NCBI GenBank assembly: GCA_005883585.1
Contig: VBFD01000138.1
Span: forward strand, 1 to 7,574
Length of the DNA: 7,574 bases
Source of the DNA: UBA10449 sp005883585
Lineage (GTDB): Bacteria; Chloroflexota; Dormibacteria; Dormibacterales; Dormibacteraceae
Direction of reading: 5' to 3'
In this document: piece after piece, positions 6,413 through 7,574 of the stretch
How the letters are laid out: the number at the start of each line of letters is the position of its first letter
How positions within the stretch are numbered: the first letter of the stretch is position 1
Notes under the pieces: model-generated
What the model saw: only the letters and a program-made list of their open reading frames with translations
Databases searched by the model: none
What the model was told of the DNA's origin: nothing
Position numbers and translations under genes: made by a program

Positions 6413-6970
6413 CTAGGCCCGCTCCATATAGGTCTGGGTCCGAGTGTCAACACGGATGAGATCACCTGTTTGGATGAACAGCGGGACCTGGATCACCGCA
6501 CCGGTTTCGAGCTTGGCCGGCTTCGTGGCGCCGGAAACAGTGTCGCCCTTGAAGCCCGGGTCGGTCTCCACGACTCGCAATTCGACGTTGATTGGCAGCT
6601 CGACCCCGATGAGCTTGCCTTGATAACTGAGCAGATAGGCCGGGCTCCCCTCCTTGAGCATTGGTAGCACGGATTCGAGCAGGTCCTCATCGACGGGGAC
6701 CTGGTCGTACGTTCTTGTGTCCATGAAGTAGTGATGGCTGCCGTCGGAGTAGAGATACGACGCTTCGGCCTTGTCGATGCGGACCGTTCGGTATTTGTCG
6801 CCGCTTCGAAAGCTCTGCTCGAAGATCGACCCGGTCAGCAGATTGCGCAGTTTGGCCTTGATGACCGCGCCCGCACGCGCCAACTTGATGTGCTCGACGC
6901 TGACGACCTCGAGCAGCTGCCCGTCCATCTCGAACATCGTCCCGTTGCGAAAGTCACTGGTCGAGATCAA
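6413..6970 (-). CDS. efp: Elongation factor P, with arginine at the loop tip
   Basis: EF-P binds ribosomes stalled at polyproline stretches between the P and E sites and restores peptide-bond formation. The 185-residue length is typical. Seen: the N-terminal KOW-like domain opens with ISTSDFRNG, followed by the central OB domain. The C-terminal OB domain carries TDPGFKGDT and then GAVIQVPLFIQTGD, ending in RVDTRTQTYMERA, all family hallmarks. The loop tip reads HIKLARAGA (27-35). Arg32 stands where the modified Lys or Arg sits in other EF-Ps, but Leu-Ala replaces the usual Pro-Gly before it. The chosen start is TTG at 6968-6970, because homologues begin with M-I-S-T and a GGAG lies 7 nt upstream. 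A longer reading from 7009 would add 13 residues that the family does not have. It overlaps aroQ by 17 nt. Confidence 0.96.
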   Translation of the reverse strand: MISTSDFRNGTMFEMDGQLLEVVSVEHIKLARAGAVIKAKLRNLLTGSIFEQSFRSGDKYRTVRIDKAEASYLYSDGSHHYFMDTRTYDQVPVDEDLLESVLPMLKEGSPAYLLSYQGKLIGVELPINVELRVVETDPGFKGDTVSGATKPAKLETGAVIQVPLFIQTGDLIRVDTRTQTYMERA

Positions 6971-7388
6971 CGAGGTACTCCATAGCGAGCAGGTAGCCGG
7001 TGAATCCAAGACCGGTGATGACGCCGCGCGCGGCGCGAGCGGTCACGCTCTTCGAGCGGAACTCCTCGCGCGCGTGGATGTTGGAGATGTGCACCTCGAC
7101 GGCGGGTATGTCAAGGGACTGCAAACAGTCGAGAAGGGTGAGCGAGTAATGCGAGAGCGCGCCCGGGTTGATGATGATGCCGGCGGCTCCAGGAGCTTCT
7201 TTCTGCAGGAAGTCGATGATCTCGCCCTCTCCATTGCCCTGAAAGAAGTCGACTTGAACCTTCAGGTCACCGGCCTTCGCGCGGACCGCGTCCATCAGGT
7301 CGGCTAGCGATTTGGTCCCGTAGATGTGCGGCTCGCGCTTGCCGAGCAGGTTCAGGTTGGGGCCGTTGACGACCAGGATCCGCTTCAC
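6954..7388 (-). CDS. aroQ: Type II 3-dehydroquinate dehydratase
   Basis: The 144-residue protein is the usual length for AroQ, a cytoplasmic dodecamer that dehydrates 3-dehydroquinate to 3-dehydroshikimate. Seen: the N-terminal GPNLNLLGKREPHIYG block (residues 9-24), holding the lid-loop arginine R18 and the likely catalytic tyrosine Y23. INPGALSHYS (about 73-82) provides the substrate-binding Asn and a His. VEVHISN (about 98-104), followed by HAREEFRSKS, provides the catalytic His and a conserved Arg. One oddity is that the usual SNHEG block reads GNGEG here (about 51-55), so the conserved His is Gly. The start is GTG, overlapping the aroB stop as GTGA, with an AAGG Shine-Dalgarno 7 nt upstream at 7396-7399. 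The gene runs 17 nt into efp at its 3' end. The pairing with aroB supports the pathway role. Confidence 0.96.
   Translation of the reverse strand: MKRILVVNGPNLNLLGKREPHIYGTKSLADLMDAVRAKAGDLKVQVDFFQGNGEGEIIDFLQKEAPGAAGIIINPGALSHYSLTLLDCLQSLDIPAVEVHISNIHAREEFRSKSVTARAARGVITGLGFTGYLLAMEYLVDLDQ
6978..6981 (-). promoter_or_regulatory. Ribosome binding site fixing the TTG start of efp
   Basis: GGAG on the minus strand, inside the 3' end of aroQ, lies 7 nt before TTG 6970-6968. It decides the efp start in favour of this TTG over in-frame codons further upstream in aroQ. Confidence 0.6.
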
Positions 7389-7573
7389 GCGAGCGCCTTG
7401 CGAACGACTCGGCGGACGACGGCCGCCGGCACGGCGTGCCCTGGCTCGGCATGGCCGAGGCGCCGGGGCATGACCCAGGCCACCTTGCCTCGACGAGCCT
7501 TCTTGTCATGCGACATCGCCGCCAGGACGCGGGCGGGATCGGCGGCCGGCGCCCGGTCCGGAAGTCCCACTTC
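7385..7573 (-). CDS. aroB: 3-dehydroquinate synthase, C-terminal end (partial)
   Basis: This is the last 62 codons of a gene that continues beyond the right edge of the window. Family knowledge: AroB converts DAHP to 3-dehydroquinate, the second step of the shikimate pathway, in the cytoplasm with NAD+ and a divalent metal. Seen here: a GLP turn near the start of the fragment, then MSHDKKARRGKVAWVMP followed by RLGHAEPG. This matches the usual AroB tail, where an MxxDKK motif is followed by a short hydrophobic strand and an IG-type turn. The metal- and NAD-binding parts are outside the window. Its TGA stop overlaps the GTG start of aroQ by 4 nt (GTGA), and aroQ encodes the next enzyme in the pathway, which strengthens the call. 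No frameshift is visible in the part shown. Confidence 0.88.
   Translation of the reverse strand, partial: EVGLPDRAPAADPARVLAAMSHDKKARRGKVAWVMPRRLGHAEPGHAVPAAVVRRVVRKALA
7396..7399 (-). promoter_or_regulatory. Ribosome binding site for aroQ
   Basis: AAGG on the minus strand lies 7 nt before the GTG start of aroQ, inside the end of aroB. It supports the GTG that overlaps the aroB stop as the real start. Confidence 0.5.
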
Positions 7574-7574
7574 A

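Noticed and set aside
6413..7009. EF-P extended to a start at 7009
   Set aside because: The added residues lie inside aroQ and are not part of the family. TTG at 6970 gives the standard 185 residues and has GGAG 7 nt upstream.
1..7574. A novel defence, mobile or CRISPR-like system
   Set aside because: All coding space is taken by recognised housekeeping families. There are no direct repeats, integrase or transposase genes, tRNA genes or regions of different base composition.

Overview
The window is a dense block of conserved housekeeping genes, all on the minus strand and read from right to left. It is GC-rich (roughly two thirds G+C by eye), and no intergenic gap exceeds 40 nt. Thirteen genes account for nearly every base: aroB (C-terminal end only), aroQ, efp, an Asp23/Gls24-family gene, nusB, xseB, a divergent PAP2 (DUF212) gene, tlyA, nadK, recN, a PIG-L/LmbE deacetylase, scpA and scpB (N-terminal part only). 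The window is cut at both ends, and I see no internal promoter or terminator, so this looks like part of one long co-transcribed unit.

Organism: the gene order is a mosaic of orders remembered from Gram-positive lineages. In Bacillus, aroQ, efp, the Asp23-like yqhY, nusB, xseB, tlyA and recN occur in this order with other genes between them. In mycobacteria, tlyA-ppnK-recN is one cluster and aroB-aroQ-pepQ-efp-nusB is another. Gene order and base composition therefore suggest a high-GC terrabacterial lineage such as Chloroflexota, Dormibacterota or Actinomycetota. The exact phylum cannot be fixed without a phylogeny.

Layout: 7385-7573 is the end of aroB and 6954-7388 is aroQ (two shikimate-pathway steps). 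6413-6970 is efp (translation of polyproline stretches) and 6022-6372 is the Asp23-like gene. 5607-6011 is nusB (rRNA antitermination) and 5407-5610 is xseB (small subunit of exonuclease VII, with no xseA beside it). 4997-5410 is DUF212 and 4280-4996 is tlyA (rRNA 2'-O-methylation). 3441-4283 is nadK (NADP synthesis) and 1836-3434 is recN (double-strand-break repair). 1156-1833 is the PIG-L deacetylase. 425-1144 and 3-428 are scpA and scpB (partners of SMC in chromosome condensation).

The genes are mostly functionally unrelated but share growth-linked roles. They are packed by short stop/start overlaps, which suggests translational coupling. The most distinctive feature is start-codon use: five of the twelve visible starts are TTG and four are GTG, and four of the TTG starts lie in an identical 4-nt TTGA overlap with the preceding stop. 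Other points worth a second look are an EF-P with arginine at the modification-site tip in an atypical loop, an orphan and divergent XseB, and a TlyA of the short type. I found no mobile element, CRISPR array, RNA gene or novel defence-like system.
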